Part shown: piece by piece, positions 30,629 to 39,840 of the stretch
How the letters are laid out: every line of letters begins with the position of its first letter
Numbering within the stretch: position 1 is the stretch's first letter
Position numbers and translations under genes: made by a program
The notes under the pieces: model-generated
The model's input: the letters and a program-made list of their open reading frames with translations, nothing else
What the model was told of the DNA's origin: nothing
The model's database searches: none
Assembly (NCBI GenBank): GCA_021325025.1
Contig: JAJPHZ010000035.1
Coordinates: 496,001 to 560,000 of the forward strand
Direction of reading: 5' to 3'
DNA length: 64,000 nt
Source of the DNA: Pseudomonadota bacterium
Lineage (GTDB): Bacteria > Desulfobacterota > Binatia > Binatales > Binataceae

Positions 30629-31801
30629 TCATCCCAGATGGTAGGCCTGCCGGACGTTGTCGCCCAGCAGTTTTTTGCGTGCCGCGGGTTTGAGCCGGGC
30701 GGCGATTTCGTCGAGTTCCTCCAGGTAGTCGCCGATGTGGTCGGGGTGCGGAAAGTCGGAGGCCCAAAAGAAACGGTCCTCGCCGCATAGCTGGATCATC
30801 GCGGGCAGCGAATGCTCGTCGGGGTCGGCGGAGATGTAGATGTTGCGCCTGAAGTATTCGCTGGGCCGGTGCTTGATCGCCAGGGTATGACCGAAATGGC
30901 TCTTCCACACGTCATCCCAGCGGTCGAGCAGATAGCTGATCCATCCGGCGCCCGATTCGAGCATTACGATCTTCAGCTTGGGAAACTTGTCGAAGGTAGC
31001 GTGCTGGATGAAGCTGGTCAGCGCCTGGCGGGCCGCGTCGGTCCCCACGACGTTTTCGAAAAACAGTTGGCCGCCGGTGTAATTGCGCGCGTACAGACCT
31101 GGATGGGCCCACAGCGGCGAGACCGTGGGATGAATGCCGAGCGGGATATCGAGCTCCTGCGCCTTGGCGAACAGTGGATCATGGTCGGGATGGCCGTGGG
31201 GCTTGCGCGTGTGGCTGAAGGACCCCACCCACGCCCCTTTGCAGCCGTCTTTGACCGCGCGCTCCATCTCGCGCGCCGAAGCTTCGGGGTCCATCAGCGA
31301 CAGATGCGCCACCGGCACCAGGCGGCCGCCGCTGCCCGAGCACCATTCGACGATCCAGCGGTTGTACGCACGGCACATCGCCTGGGCGACGTCGGCGTCC
31401 TCGCATTCGCACTCCCATCCCAGGCCGATGGTGGGATAGATGATTGCGGCGGCGAGGTTTTCCGCCTCCAGCCGCTGGATGCGTTCTTTGGCGTCGACTG
31501 CGCCCCACGCCGCGACTTCGCCCCACTTGCGACGGAAATCCCATCGCCAGTTCTCCCGCGACAGCATCCCCATCGCGCCCAGGATCCCCAGCACGCCGTG
31601 ATGGATGAACTTGGAGGGCTTGCCGTTGACTTCCAACCGCTCATAGCCGCGCTCGTCCGTACCCAGGCGCACCGCGTAGGGACGGTATTTTTCCTCGCAA
31701 TACCGCTCCCACAAGGTCGCATCCTCCAGCACGTGCCCGTCGGCGTCGATCACGCCTTTGTGCTTGGTCCGGTAGACCTTCGCCTCACCGTTCGCGGCCA
31801 T
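30629..31801 (-). CDS. amidohydrolase-family protein (PF04909 type)
   Basis: 390 residues from the ATG at 31801, chosen because GAGG lies 8 bases upstream; the open frame runs on to 31930 without conserved sequence. Motifs: VIDADGHVLED near 17, LGIHPTVS, VMLESGAGW and WASDFPHPDH near the end. Metal-dependent hydrolase/decarboxylase of the same subgroup as 28727 and 42060. It lies just downstream of the exporter gene on the same strand, so the two may be co-transcribed. Substrate unknown. Confidence 0.87.
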   Translation of the reverse strand: MAANGEAKVYRTKHKGVIDADGHVLEDATLWERYCEEKYRPYAVRLGTDERGYERLEVNGKPSKFIHHGVLGILGAMGMLSRENWRWDFRRKWGEVAAWGAVDAKERIQRLEAENLAAAIIYPTIGLGWECECEDADVAQAMCRAYNRWIVEWCSGSGGRLVPVAHLSLMDPEASAREMERAVKDGCKGAWVGSFSHTRKPHGHPDHDPLFAKAQELDIPLGIHPTVSPLWAHPGLYARNYTGGQLFFENVVGTDAARQALTSFIQHATFDKFPKLKIVMLESGAGWISYLLDRWDDVWKSHFGHTLAIKHRPSEYFRRNIYISADPDEHSLPAMIQLCGEDRFFWASDFPHPDHIGDYLEELDEIAARLKPAARKKLLGDNVRQAYHLG

Positions 31802-31930
31802 CGTCGCCACCTCGTTAGTAACGCCTCGATGGGGCCTGAAGCGGACCTCATCGACCGCGCCGAATTTCAGGTTCACGACTGTCATACGCCGGAACGCTCG
31901 TTCAGTCCAGATCTGATGCTTGGAATGCAT

Positions 31931-33586
31931 TCAGTGCGCCAGCGCCGCAGCGCCGGTGGTTTGCGGGCGCGCCGCCTTGGCGCTTTGCCACAACCACAAC
32001 CCCAGCAGCAGCGGGACCACGGTGCCGCTGAACCAGATCAGCATCCAGTAGATATCGTTGAGCGAGAGCATCGCAGCCTGGAGCTGCATTTGGCGGTAGA
32101 GCGCGGCCAGGCCCTCCCTGTGCCCGGAGAGTTGCTCGGGCAAGCTCAGAAACCTGGGCGAGCCGGGCATCCGGCCGGACATGGCGCTCATCCGCCAGGC
32201 GTCAAAGATCGACAGATGCTCACCCAGGTAGCTCTGATGGAGTTGCTGATGGTTGATCAGCATCGTGCTCATCACGGAGACACCCACGGCGGCGCCGGTG
32301 TTGCGAATCATCCCGAACAGGCTGGCGGCGTAACCCATGCGCTCGCGCTGCACGCATGACAGCGTGGCAGCGGACAACGGCGGAAAGAACAGCGCGAAGC
32401 CGCCGCTCATCATGATCGGCGCCCACACGATTTGCCAATAGCCGATTTGCAGGTTCCAGTGCGCCATATCCCACAGCGACGCCATCTGGAGCAGGTAACC
32501 GGCCGCCATCAGCGGCCGGGTGTTGATGCGCCAGCGTTCCAACTGCCCAATGAGCAGCATCGCCGCCATCGCGCCCAGCCCGCGCGGCGCCAGTACAATA
32601 CCGGCCTGCCACGCCGTGTAACCCATGAACTCCTGCAGAAAGACCGGGTTCATCAGGTTAACCCCAAAGAGCGTGAAACTCATCATCACCTGCAGCGCGA
32701 TGGCGACAGTGAAGGCGGGGATCTTAAGGATGCGCAGGTCGAGGATCGGATCGGAAAACCTCAGCTCGCGCACGATCAGCAGCGTCATACAGGCCACTGC
32801 GCCGGCCGTGGCGTAGATGACCCAGGGCGAGGCGAACCAGTCGGCGCGCTGGCCGCGGTCGAGCACCAGTTGCAGCAGACCCAGGCTGAGCGCGATCAGC
32901 ACGATACCGGGATAATCGACCCGCCCGCGCTGGGTGCGCCCGCGGCGCAGGTAAGGCGGGTCGTGCAGGAAGGTCGAGACCATGATGATCGCTGCCACTC
33001 CCACCGGTACGTTGACGTAAAAGTTCCATCGCCACGACCAGTTGTCGGTGATCCAGCCGCCCAGCGTGGGGCCCATAATCGGTGCGGCCATCATGCCGAT
33101 ACCCCAAAACGCCATCGCCATCGCCTGCTCTTCGGGCGGAAAGGTTTCCATCAGGATGGCTTGCGAGGAGGGCTGCATCGCAGCGCCCGCCAGTCCCTGG
33201 AGCAGACGGAAGAAGACGATCTGATTGAGCGTTTGCGCCGCCCCGCAGGCCGCCGAGGCGAGCACGAAGCCGGTCACCGAAATCAGAAAGTAGCGTTTGC
33301 GCCCAAAGCGCGCCGAGATCCATCCGGTCATCGGAATCATGATGCCGTTGGCCACCAGGTAGCTGGTGACGACCCAGGTGATCTCGTCGATGCTGGCGGA
33401 GAAGCTGCCCTGCATATGCGGCAGCGCCACATTTATGATCGTGGTGTCGAGCGTTTCCAGGATGGTGCCGAGCATCACCGCGATCGCCACGATCCACTTG
33501 TGCTTCTGGAAGGCGGCCAGTTCGGGCCCCGCCAGCGCAGCGCCCGCCGCAACCGGCGCCGATTGCGGCTTTGGACTGGCGCTCAT
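31931..33586 (-). CDS. DHA2-type MFS drug exporter (EmrB/QacA group)
   Basis: 551 residues, about 14 TMs, proton-driven export of hydrophobic compounds. DHA2 motifs: LDTTIINVALPHMQG (TM1), GWISARFGRKRYF (motif A), GAAMQPSSQAIL and IMGPTLGGWITD (motif C). The central part is the usual 14-TM insert. A close paralogue lies at 58889-60526 and shares long identical blocks (SSQAILMETFPP, GGWITDNWSWRWNFY). No adaptor (EmrA) gene adjoins it. Two palindromes lie upstream. Confidence 0.92.
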   Translation of the reverse strand: MSASPKPQSAPVAAGAALAGPELAAFQKHKWIVAIAVMLGTILETLDTTIINVALPHMQGSFSASIDEITWVVTSYLVANGIMIPMTGWISARFGRKRYFLISVTGFVLASAACGAAQTLNQIVFFRLLQGLAGAAMQPSSQAILMETFPPEEQAMAMAFWGIGMMAAPIMGPTLGGWITDNWSWRWNFYVNVPVGVAAIIMVSTFLHDPPYLRRGRTQRGRVDYPGIVLIALSLGLLQLVLDRGQRADWFASPWVIYATAGAVACMTLLIVRELRFSDPILDLRILKIPAFTVAIALQVMMSFTLFGVNLMNPVFLQEFMGYTAWQAGIVLAPRGLGAMAAMLLIGQLERWRINTRPLMAAGYLLQMASLWDMAHWNLQIGYWQIVWAPIMMSGGFALFFPPLSAATLSCVQRERMGYAASLFGMIRNTGAAVGVSVMSTMLINHQQLHQSYLGEHLSIFDAWRMSAMSGRMPGSPRFLSLPEQLSGHREGLAALYRQMQLQAAMLSLNDIYWMLIWFSGTVVPLLLGLWLWQSAKAARPQTTGAAALAH

Positions 33587-33752
33587 CGGCGAGTGCCGGC
33601 GGAAGAGCCGAACCTGGGCCTGCGCCTGCGTTTGCCGGGGTTGTGCTCGCGTTTCATTTTCAGCATCTCTTCGTATCCAGCGGCCTCACGCGGAGTTGCA
33701 CAGCGTATACTATTGGCGCGGATGACCGAATCCGGAACCATGCCGGTCGCAA

Positions 33753-33770
33753 ATGTAACGTATGTTACAT
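33753..33770. promoter_or_regulatory. operator-like palindrome upstream of the exporter gene
   Basis: ATGTAACGTATGTTACAT: 7-base arms ATGTAAC/GTTACAT around GTAT. About 167 bases from the exporter start codon on the minus strand. The form is like TetR-type operators. No regulator gene is adjacent. Confidence 0.5.
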
Positions 33771-33792
33771 AGTCGCGACTCTCATCATGTTC

Positions 33793-33811
33793 TTACCGGG
33801 AAACCCGGTAA
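33793..33811. promoter_or_regulatory. perfect TTACCGGG/CCCGGTAA palindrome
   Basis: TTACCGGGAAACCCGGTAA: perfect 8-base arms around AAA, 22 bases after the neighbouring palindrome. It could be a second operator or a small hairpin; no T-tract follows, so a terminator is unlikely. Confidence 0.45.
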
Positions 33812-34051
33812 AGAAGCAGATAAACGGCCGTTAGCCGTCGCAATTTGAGGTTTGGGGCGACTTTCGGCGTATGCTGCGCGCCATCGGGAAATTCCACGCC
33901 ATCTGCGCGTTCGGGTACTGATCCGCTACCAGTTAAATTTTTCTACAAAAATTAGGTCATTATAGTTTGTTGATCAAAATTTTTCATGCTAAATAGTTTC
34001 CAGTACGCACCATTGGTGGTGGCGGCGGCAGACGAGGCGGAGGGTGTGGTC

Positions 34052-35089
34052 ATGCGTTTAGGGCAGTTCTTGCCAGGCGCCCTGGCTGGAGGCCTGGCGA
34101 TCGATCTGGGCACCGCGAATACTTTGATCTATTCCAAAAACCGCGGCATCGTGTGCAACGAGCCCTCGATGGTGGCGCTGCGCTGCGACGGGCGGGGCGC
34201 ACGCAAGGTGCTGGCAGTGGGCACCGAGGCCAAGGCGATGCTGGGACGCACGCCCGGCTCGGTGGTGGTGGCGCGCCCGCTGAGCGACGGCGTGATCGCC
34301 GATTTCGAGGCGGCGCGCGAGATGCTGCGCTACTTCATCCGCAAGGTCTCCCGCCACAGCTTCATCACGCGCCCGCGCGTGGTGGTATCGGTGCCCGCGG
34401 AGATAAGTCCGGTGGAGCGGCGCGCGGTCAAGGAATCGGCGGAATCGGCGGGCGCTTCCGAGGTGATCCTGATGAACGAACCGATCGCCGCCGCGCTGGG
34501 CTCGGGGCTGCCGATTCTGGAACCGCAGGGCAGCATGGTGGTGGACATCGGCGGCGGCACCAGCGATGTCGCGGTGCTGTCGATGGGTTCGATCGTGGTA
34601 TCGCGTTCGCTGCGCACGGCGGGCGACAAGATGGACCGCGAGATCATGGAGCAGGTCAAGCGCCGCCACAACCTGCGCATCGGCGAACGTACCGCCGAGA
34701 TGCTCAAGCTGATGCTCGGTTCGGCGATCGCGGAGCCCGAGACCAAGACCCTGGAGATCATGGGCCGCGACGAACTCAGCGGCCAGCCCAAGACCGTGGA
34801 GATCGACGACGAGGAGATTCGCGAAGCGCTGCACGGTCCGGTCAACCAGTTGGTCGAGTCGGTGCATTCGGTGCTCGAGCAAACCCCGCCGGAACTGCTG
34901 CGCGACGTCGCGGACAACGGCCTGATGCTCACCGGCGGGGGCGCGCTGCTGCGCAACCTCGACGTGCTGCTCAGCCAGGAAATCGGCGTCACCGCCAAGG
35001 TCAGCGAGGATCCGCTGGGCGCAGTGGTCCGCGGCGCGGGGCGAATCGTGGAAGATCCCTCGCTGCTTGAGCGTCTGTCGCTCGAATAG
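34052..35089 (+). CDS. mreB: rod-shape-determining actin homologue MreB
   Basis: Bacterial actin that directs lateral wall synthesis beneath the inner membrane. 345 residues, the usual length. Motifs: AIDLGTANTLIY (phosphate 1), GGGTSDVAVLSMG (phosphate 2), LTGGGALLRNLD (adenosine). The N-terminal MRLGQFLPG may be a membrane-binding helix. The ATG at 34052 has GGAGG about 7 bases upstream; the open frame begins at 33986. mreC, mreD, mrdA and mrdB do not follow: downstream is an opposite-strand lipoprotein gene. It may be a second, dispersed mreB. Confidence 0.95.
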   Translation: MRLGQFLPGALAGGLAIDLGTANTLIYSKNRGIVCNEPSMVALRCDGRGARKVLAVGTEAKAMLGRTPGSVVVARPLSDGVIADFEAAREMLRYFIRKVSRHSFITRPRVVVSVPAEISPVERRAVKESAESAGASEVILMNEPIAAALGSGLPILEPQGSMVVDIGGGTSDVAVLSMGSIVVSRSLRTAGDKMDREIMEQVKRRHNLRIGERTAEMLKLMLGSAIAEPETKTLEIMGRDELSGQPKTVEIDDEEIREALHGPVNQLVESVHSVLEQTPPELLRDVADNGLMLTGGGALLRNLDVLLSQEIGVTAKVSEDPLGAVVRGAGRIVEDPSLLERLSLE

Positions 35090-35201
35090 GGGCGCAGCCG
35101 GCCGCACGTATCGCCGCGCGCAGCCGGCCGCCGCTTGCTCCGTTCAGTTGTGGCCTGTGCTGCCGCGGTGCGTGGCGATGCGCTCCTGGCAACCCTCCGA
35201 T

Positions 35202-35516
35202 TCAGTCATGTTCGTGGCGTTCATGATGTTCGTAGGGTTCGTAAGGAACGGGCCGCGCTGTTAACCACTCGTGATGGTGCTCCTCGACCCACGGCCGCCG
35301 ATGCTCTACCCACCAGTCGCGATCGCGCCACACATGATGCTCGTCCCAATCGCCATAAACGACCGGGGGAGCGGCGTAACCCGGACCATACGGATAGTAG
35401 GATCCATAGCCGTAGGCGGGCGTATACTCTTCCTCGAAACATCCCGGAAGGGCCAGGGCCGGGCCGCCCAGCAATATGACCAAAGCCAGCAGGCTGATCA
35501 GTTTTCGCACTTTCAT
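35202..35516 (-). CDS. small His/Tyr-rich exported lipoprotein
   Basis: 104 residues from an ATG with GGAGG upstream. The N-terminal signal (KLISLLALVILLGGPALA) ends in LALPGC, a plausible lipobox. The mature part is dominated by Tyr, Pro and Gly (YGYGSYYPYGPGY) and then by His and Trp (DEHHVWRDRDWWVEHRR; EEHHHEW), ending EPYEHHERHEHD. No family recognised; the His clusters suggest metal binding in the periplasm or at the membrane. It lies between mreB and the STAS gene. Confidence 0.75.
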   Translation of the reverse strand: MKVRKLISLLALVILLGGPALALPGCFEEEYTPAYGYGSYYPYGPGYAAPPVVYGDWDEHHVWRDRDWWVEHRRPWVEEHHHEWLTARPVPYEPYEHHERHEHD

Positions 35517-35790
35517 GGCAACCGCCTCCGAAAACGGTCGGGTCGCATAAAGGATGCCGGGGACAAAGGGCCGCGATTGCAGCGCTTTTACCCCCTTTGC
35601 CCCGGCCGCATCCGCGTTGCGGCGTGCCATGCACTAGAAAGTTCATAGATCCGATCGGGCGACGCGCACTGGAGCGCGGCGGAAAAATTCCCGACGCGGC
35701 CCGCCAGGCGCCGCCTGGCGCTTGCACAACTTGAGAGGAAATGGTGACAATCCAGTCAGATTTGGTTGGCTGGCGGCGTCTGGAGGGAAC

Positions 35791-36126
35791 TTGGAGATCA
35801 ACGAGCGGCGCGAGGGCGACATCGTGGTTCTAGGCCCGGTGGGACGGCTTAACAACGATACCAGCCCCGAATTTCAAAGCCGGTTGCTGGGCGCGGTGGG
35901 CGCCGCGGACGCCCGGGTGCTGGTCGATTTTTCCCGCGTCGATTACATCTCCAGCGCCGGGCTGCGGGCGTTGATGGCGGCGTCCAAGGCGTCCAAGGCC
36001 GCCGGCGGCCGTCTGGCCGTGACCGGACTTAATCCAGTGGTCAGCGAAATCTTCACCATCAGCCGCTTCTCATACGTGGTAAATGTGTTCGAGACGCTGG
36101 CACAAGCGCTTTGCGCCTTGCGTTAG
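35791..36126 (+). CDS. STAS-domain anti-sigma-factor antagonist
   Basis: 111-residue single STAS domain, SpoIIAA/RsbV type. A serine in DYISSAGLRAL (about residue 54) is the expected phosphorylation site of a partner-switching kinase. The TTG start at 35791, right after GGAGGG, gives the standard family N-terminus (EINERREGDIVVLGPVGRL); a longer frame from 35722 has no conserved content. Partners on site: PP2C phosphatase at 37093 and HATPase kinase at 40468. Confidence 0.88.
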   Translation: MEINERREGDIVVLGPVGRLNNDTSPEFQSRLLGAVGAADARVLVDFSRVDYISSAGLRALMAASKASKAAGGRLAVTGLNPVVSEIFTISRFSYVVNVFETLAQALCALR

Positions 36127-36158
36127 CCGCCAGCATCACGCCAAATGGCTTGATAGCT

Positions 36159-37118
36159 ATGTTAATCCGCTTTTGGGGTACTCGCGGGTCGCTGCCCGCC
36201 CCGCTTAATTACCGCGCCGTGCGGGCCAAGGTGCGCGAGGCACTTTTGATCGGCCTGGAGCGGGGCCTGCAGCGCGCCGCCGACGTGGAAGCGTTCATCG
36301 ACCGCGAGCTGGCCTTTGCCGTGCGCGGCACCTACGGCGGCAATTCCAGCTGCGTGGAACTGGTCACCGGCGGCGACCAGTTCGTGCTGTGCGACCTGGG
36401 CACCGGGGTGCGCGAATTCGGCAACAACCTTTTGGCGAAATATGGGCCAGCCAGAAAGTATCAGTTTGACGTCTTCTTGTCGCATCTGCACTGGGACCAC
36501 ATCATGGGCTTTCCCTTCTTCACCCCGGCCTTCATCCCGGGCAACCTGATCCGGATTCACGGATGCCATGGCGCGATGCGCGAGGCGTTCGTGCGCCAGC
36601 AGTCCGACCCCTGTTTTCCGGTGGATTTCCGCACCCTGGCCGCGACCATCGAATTCGTCGAGCTCAAGCCCGGCCAGCGCTACGATATTAACGGACTGTC
36701 GGTGATGCCGATGCTGCAGAATCACGCCAATGATTCCTACGGCTACCGCTTCGAGCACGCGGGCAAGACTGTGGTGTACTCCACCGACTGCGAGCACAAA
36801 TACCAAATCCTGGATGAACGCTATCCGTTCGTGGAGTTTTTCCGCGGCGCCGACGTGCTGATCTTCGACGCGATGTATTCGCTGGCCGACCAGATTTCAG
36901 TCAAGGAGGATTGGGGACACTCCAGCAACATCGTGGCGGTGGAACTGGCCCAGCTTGCCGGCGTCAAGCATCTGGTGATGTACCATCACGAGCCGATCCA
37001 CGACGACCGCATGATCGAGCGGATCCTGGGCGAAACGCGCCGCTACGATGAAATCAGCCGCACGGGGGCAGCGCTGACCATCACCTCGGCCTATGACGGA
37101 CTTGAAATCGCCGTCTGA
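36159..37118 (+). CDS. MBL-fold metallo-hydrolase
   Basis: 319 residues with the metallo-beta-lactamase fold of the RNase Z/phosphodiesterase-like branch. The metal motif HLHWDHIMGFPFF, the opening RFWGTRGSLPAP, and later YSTDCEH, DAMYSL, WGHSS and MYHHEP fit a two-metal hydrolase. A 45-residue insertion follows the first strand (about 20-65). The ATG at 36159 is preferred over an upstream start inside the STAS gene. It overlaps the CHASE2-phosphatase gene by 26 bases. It might turn over a cyclic nucleotide or other signal; substrate unknown. Confidence 0.85.
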   Translation: MLIRFWGTRGSLPAPLNYRAVRAKVREALLIGLERGLQRAADVEAFIDRELAFAVRGTYGGNSSCVELVTGGDQFVLCDLGTGVREFGNNLLAKYGPARKYQFDVFLSHLHWDHIMGFPFFTPAFIPGNLIRIHGCHGAMREAFVRQQSDPCFPVDFRTLAATIEFVELKPGQRYDINGLSVMPMLQNHANDSYGYRFEHAGKTVVYSTDCEHKYQILDERYPFVEFFRGADVLIFDAMYSLADQISVKEDWGHSSNIVAVELAQLAGVKHLVMYHHEPIHDDRMIERILGETRRYDEISRTGAALTITSAYDGLEIAV

Positions 37119-39264
37119 GGCCGGGACCGCGAACCCGGTGCGCTCACAGACCTGGGCGTTCGAAAAACCCGGACGCGTCTTTGCGCTGGGCGTGCTGATA
37201 TTGCTGGTGGCGCTGCGCATCGCCGACCCGCGCATCATCGCCATCCTGCGGTCGCGCGGCTTTGACCTGGAGCAGCAACTGGTGCCGCGCGCCTACCAGG
37301 CGCTGCCGGTGCGCATCGTCGCGATCGACGACCGCAGTCTGAAGCAGCTGGGGCAATGGCCCTGGCCGCGGACCCAGCTTGCCCGCCTGGTCGATAAAAT
37401 CGCCGCCGGGCATCCGCGCGTGCTGGGTGTGGACATCATCTTCGCCGAGCCCGACCGCTTTTCGCCGCCCGAGCTCGCCGCCGTGCCGGGAATTCCGCCG
37501 CCGCTGGCTCATCAACTGGCCGCGCTGCCGCCCAGCGGCGCGATTTTGGCCGACGCGCTGCGCAAGCTGCCCACCGTGCTGGGCGTGGGCTTCAGCTACG
37601 AAGCCGCGCCCGCGCCGCCCGGGCCTGCGCGCATTGCCCTGATCCGTCAGATGGGTCCTGACCCGCGGCCTTTCCTGCAATCCTATGGCGGACTGGTGCG
37701 CAGCCTCGCGCAATTGACCGCCGCCGCGCGTGGGCAGGGGGCGCTGGCCGGGCAGCCCGACCCCGACGGAATCCTGCGCCGGATGCCGCTGTTTGTGCTC
37801 GGTGAAGGCAACGTGGTGCCGACGCTGGCGCTTGAAATGCTGCAAGTCGCGTCGCGCCGCCCGATTCTCATCGTGACCGGCGCACAAGGCGTGTCGGGGG
37901 CCGCGCTCGGCGGCCTGTTCATGCCCACCGACTGGCGCTCGCGCGCCTGGCCGTACTTCACACCTTCGCTGACGGAACGCTACGTTTCGGCAGCCGACCT
38001 GCTGGACGGATCGTATGATACGGCCCAACTGCGCAACACCATCGTGCTGCTCGGCGTGGTCGGACTGGGGCTGGTCGATCAGAAGCAAACCCCGCTTGGG
38101 CTGATGCCGGGAGTGGAGGTTACGGCGCAGCTCATCGAGTCGATGCTGTCGGGCAATCTCCTGCGCCGCAGCGCCTACCTGGATAAGGTCGAAATCGCCC
38201 TGCTGATCGCGGCCGGCCTCATCACCATCTTCGCGCTGCCCTACGAGCATCCGCGCATCGCGGGCGGGGTCGTGGGCGCGCTTGTTGCGGCGTCGCTGGG
38301 GTTTGAGTTCGCGAGTTTTCGCCTCTGGCATCTGCTGTTTGACGGCGTCTATCCGGCGGTCGGTGTGGGCGTGATCTTCGCCGTGATGCTGGGGGCGAGT
38401 CTGCGCGCGACCGAAGCGGCACGCCGCCGCCTGAGCGAGGCCCTGCAGCGCGAGCGCGAAGCCAAGGCGCTGCTGGAGGGCGAACTCAATGCCGCGCGCG
38501 CGATCCAGATGGGGCTGCTGCCGCAGCGCTTTATCGGCATGCCCGAACGGCCCGAGGTCGAGCTTTATGCGATCATCGAGCCGGCGCGGATGGTGGGGGG
38601 CGACCTGTACGATTTTGTGATGCTCGACTCGCGCCGGTTGTCCTTTGCGATCGCCGACGTCTCGGGCAAAGGCGTGCCGGCGGCGCTGTTCATGGCGATG
38701 AGCAAAGAGGTCCTGCGCGCCGCCACCCTCAGCAACGGCGAAGCGCTGGACCGCGCGTTCGCCGAGGCTAACAGGCGCATCTCCGCCGCCAGCAACGACA
38801 TGGCCGGGGTCGGCGCGGACATGATGTTCGTCACCGTGTTTGCCGGGGTGCTGGACCTGCTCAGCGGCAAGCTCGCCTACGTCAGCGCCGGGCACGACGC
38901 GCCCTTCCTGCTGCGGCCCGACTGCACCATCGCGCGCCTTTCCGGGCGCGGCGGACCGCCGCTGGGTTCGGTGGATGACTTCTGTTACCGGGTCGAGCAG
39001 CGCCAACTGGCGCCCGGCGATCTGCTGCTGATGTACACCGATGGCGTGACCGAAGCCGAAAACCCGCAGCGTTCCTTTTACGGCGAGCATCGCCTGGAAA
39101 GCCTGCTGGCCGGCGCGCCGGTGACGGGAGCGGAGGCGGCCGTCAACCTGGTGCGCGAGGACGTGCGCCGCTTTGCGGCCGGCGCCGAGCGCGCCGACGA
39201 TATTACGCTGATGGCGGTGCGATGGCTGGGGCGCGCCAATCGCCGGCCGGCTAACGGACGGTGA
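37093..39264 (+). CDS. CHASE2-sensor PP2C (SpoIIE-type) phosphatase
   Basis: 723 residues: TM near 28-46, CHASE2 periplasmic sensor (about 50-350; VAIDDRSLKQLGQWPWPR, VDIIFAEPD, GVEVTAQLIESML), three TMs (about 365-440), a short coiled linker (EALQREREAKALLEGELNAA), then a PPM/SpoIIE domain with IEPARMVGGDLYDF, AIADVSGKGVPAALFM and LLMYTDGVTEAEN. It should dephosphorylate the STAS protein in response to an envelope signal. The start overlaps the MBL gene by 26 bases; the end overlaps the convergent OmpA-type gene by 14. Confidence 0.93.
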   Translation: MTDLKSPSEAGTANPVRSQTWAFEKPGRVFALGVLILLVALRIADPRIIAILRSRGFDLEQQLVPRAYQALPVRIVAIDDRSLKQLGQWPWPRTQLARLVDKIAAGHPRVLGVDIIFAEPDRFSPPELAAVPGIPPPLAHQLAALPPSGAILADALRKLPTVLGVGFSYEAAPAPPGPARIALIRQMGPDPRPFLQSYGGLVRSLAQLTAAARGQGALAGQPDPDGILRRMPLFVLGEGNVVPTLALEMLQVASRRPILIVTGAQGVSGAALGGLFMPTDWRSRAWPYFTPSLTERYVSAADLLDGSYDTAQLRNTIVLLGVVGLGLVDQKQTPLGLMPGVEVTAQLIESMLSGNLLRRSAYLDKVEIALLIAAGLITIFALPYEHPRIAGGVVGALVAASLGFEFASFRLWHLLFDGVYPAVGVGVIFAVMLGASLRATEAARRRLSEALQREREAKALLEGELNAARAIQMGLLPQRFIGMPERPEVELYAIIEPARMVGGDLYDFVMLDSRRLSFAIADVSGKGVPAALFMAMSKEVLRAATLSNGEALDRAFAEANRRISAASNDMAGVGADMMFVTVFAGVLDLLSGKLAYVSAGHDAPFLLRPDCTIARLSGRGGPPLGSVDDFCYRVEQRQLAPGDLLLMYTDGVTEAENPQRSFYGEHRLESLLAGAPVTGAEAAVNLVREDVRRFAAGAERADDITLMAVRWLGRANRRPANGR

Positions 39265-39838
39265 TCTCCACTCGCCGGTTGCGCGGTTCATGCACGCCGT
39301 TGGGCGTCGGCACCGCCGGGTCCAGTTCGCCGCGCCCCGCCACGGTGATCGAATTGGGATTGAGTCCTTCGCGCACCAGGCGATCCCTGATCGACTCGGC
39401 GCGCTTCAACGAAAGCTGCTGGTTGTATTCCTTTGAAGCGTAGGTGTCGGTGTGTCCGATCACTTCAACCTGGTAGACCGGGCGGCGCTTAATGTCCTGG
39501 AAGACCGCCTGGTACTCCTGCGCCGAGGCCGGCGTCAGTCGGTCCGAGTCGCTGATGAAATAAAGCGTGAAACGTTTGGGCAGGAGCGGCTGCGCGGCCA
39601 GCGCGCTGCCGAACACCTGCTCGACCTGCGCGGAGTCGCTCGACGTGGCTGTGAGGCTGCCGCCGCGTACTTCGCCGGCGGCATAGGGCTGGTTGAGCAC
39701 GAGCGCTTGCCCGCCGCCGCTGACCGTGATCGCGCCCGCGCTGCCGTCGGCTTTGGGCAGCACCACGAACAGCGCCTGGCGCTGGGAGGAGCAGCCGGCC
39801 AGCATCATCAGCACCAGCAACGCGGCCAGCGGGCGCAC
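39251..39838 (-). CDS. OmpA-domain lipoprotein
   Basis: 195 residues. The signal with lipobox LMMLAGC (residues 9-15) points to a lipoprotein. The C-terminal OmpA peptidoglycan-binding domain has YQVEVIGHTDTYASKEYNQ and LSLKRAESIRDRLVREG; the middle (about 20-90) is unassigned beta-rich sequence. Downstream partner of the FecR-domain gene, 2 bases apart on the same strand, so an operon. It would tether an envelope sensor to peptidoglycan. Confidence 0.88.
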   Translation of the reverse strand: MRPLAALLVLMMLAGCSSQRQALFVVLPKADGSAGAITVSGGGQALVLNQPYAAGEVRGGSLTATSSDSAQVEQVFGSALAAQPLLPKRFTLYFISDSDRLTPASAQEYQAVFQDIKRRPVYQVEVIGHTDTYASKEYNQQLSLKRAESIRDRLVREGLNPNSITVAGRGELDPAVPTPNGVHEPRNRRVEITVR

Positions 39839-39840
39839 AA

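Larger units (their letters stand above)
33587..34051. other. intergenic stretch between the exporter gene and mreB
   Basis: No gene supported. It holds two operator-like palindromes (33753-33770, 33793-33811) and, at 33932-33986, an AT-rich tract unlike its surroundings with TATAGT at 33961-33966 as a possible mreB -10 and no good -35. Confidence 0.45.

Noticed and set aside
35092..35131. Repeated GCGCAGCCGGCCGC after mreB
   Set aside because: Two short GC-rich copies 26 bases apart; too simple and common at this GC content to call a feature.
37144..39291. 715-codon minus-strand open frame opposite the CHASE2 phosphatase
   Set aside because: The plus strand carries complete CHASE2 and PP2C motifs; the reverse frame has none.
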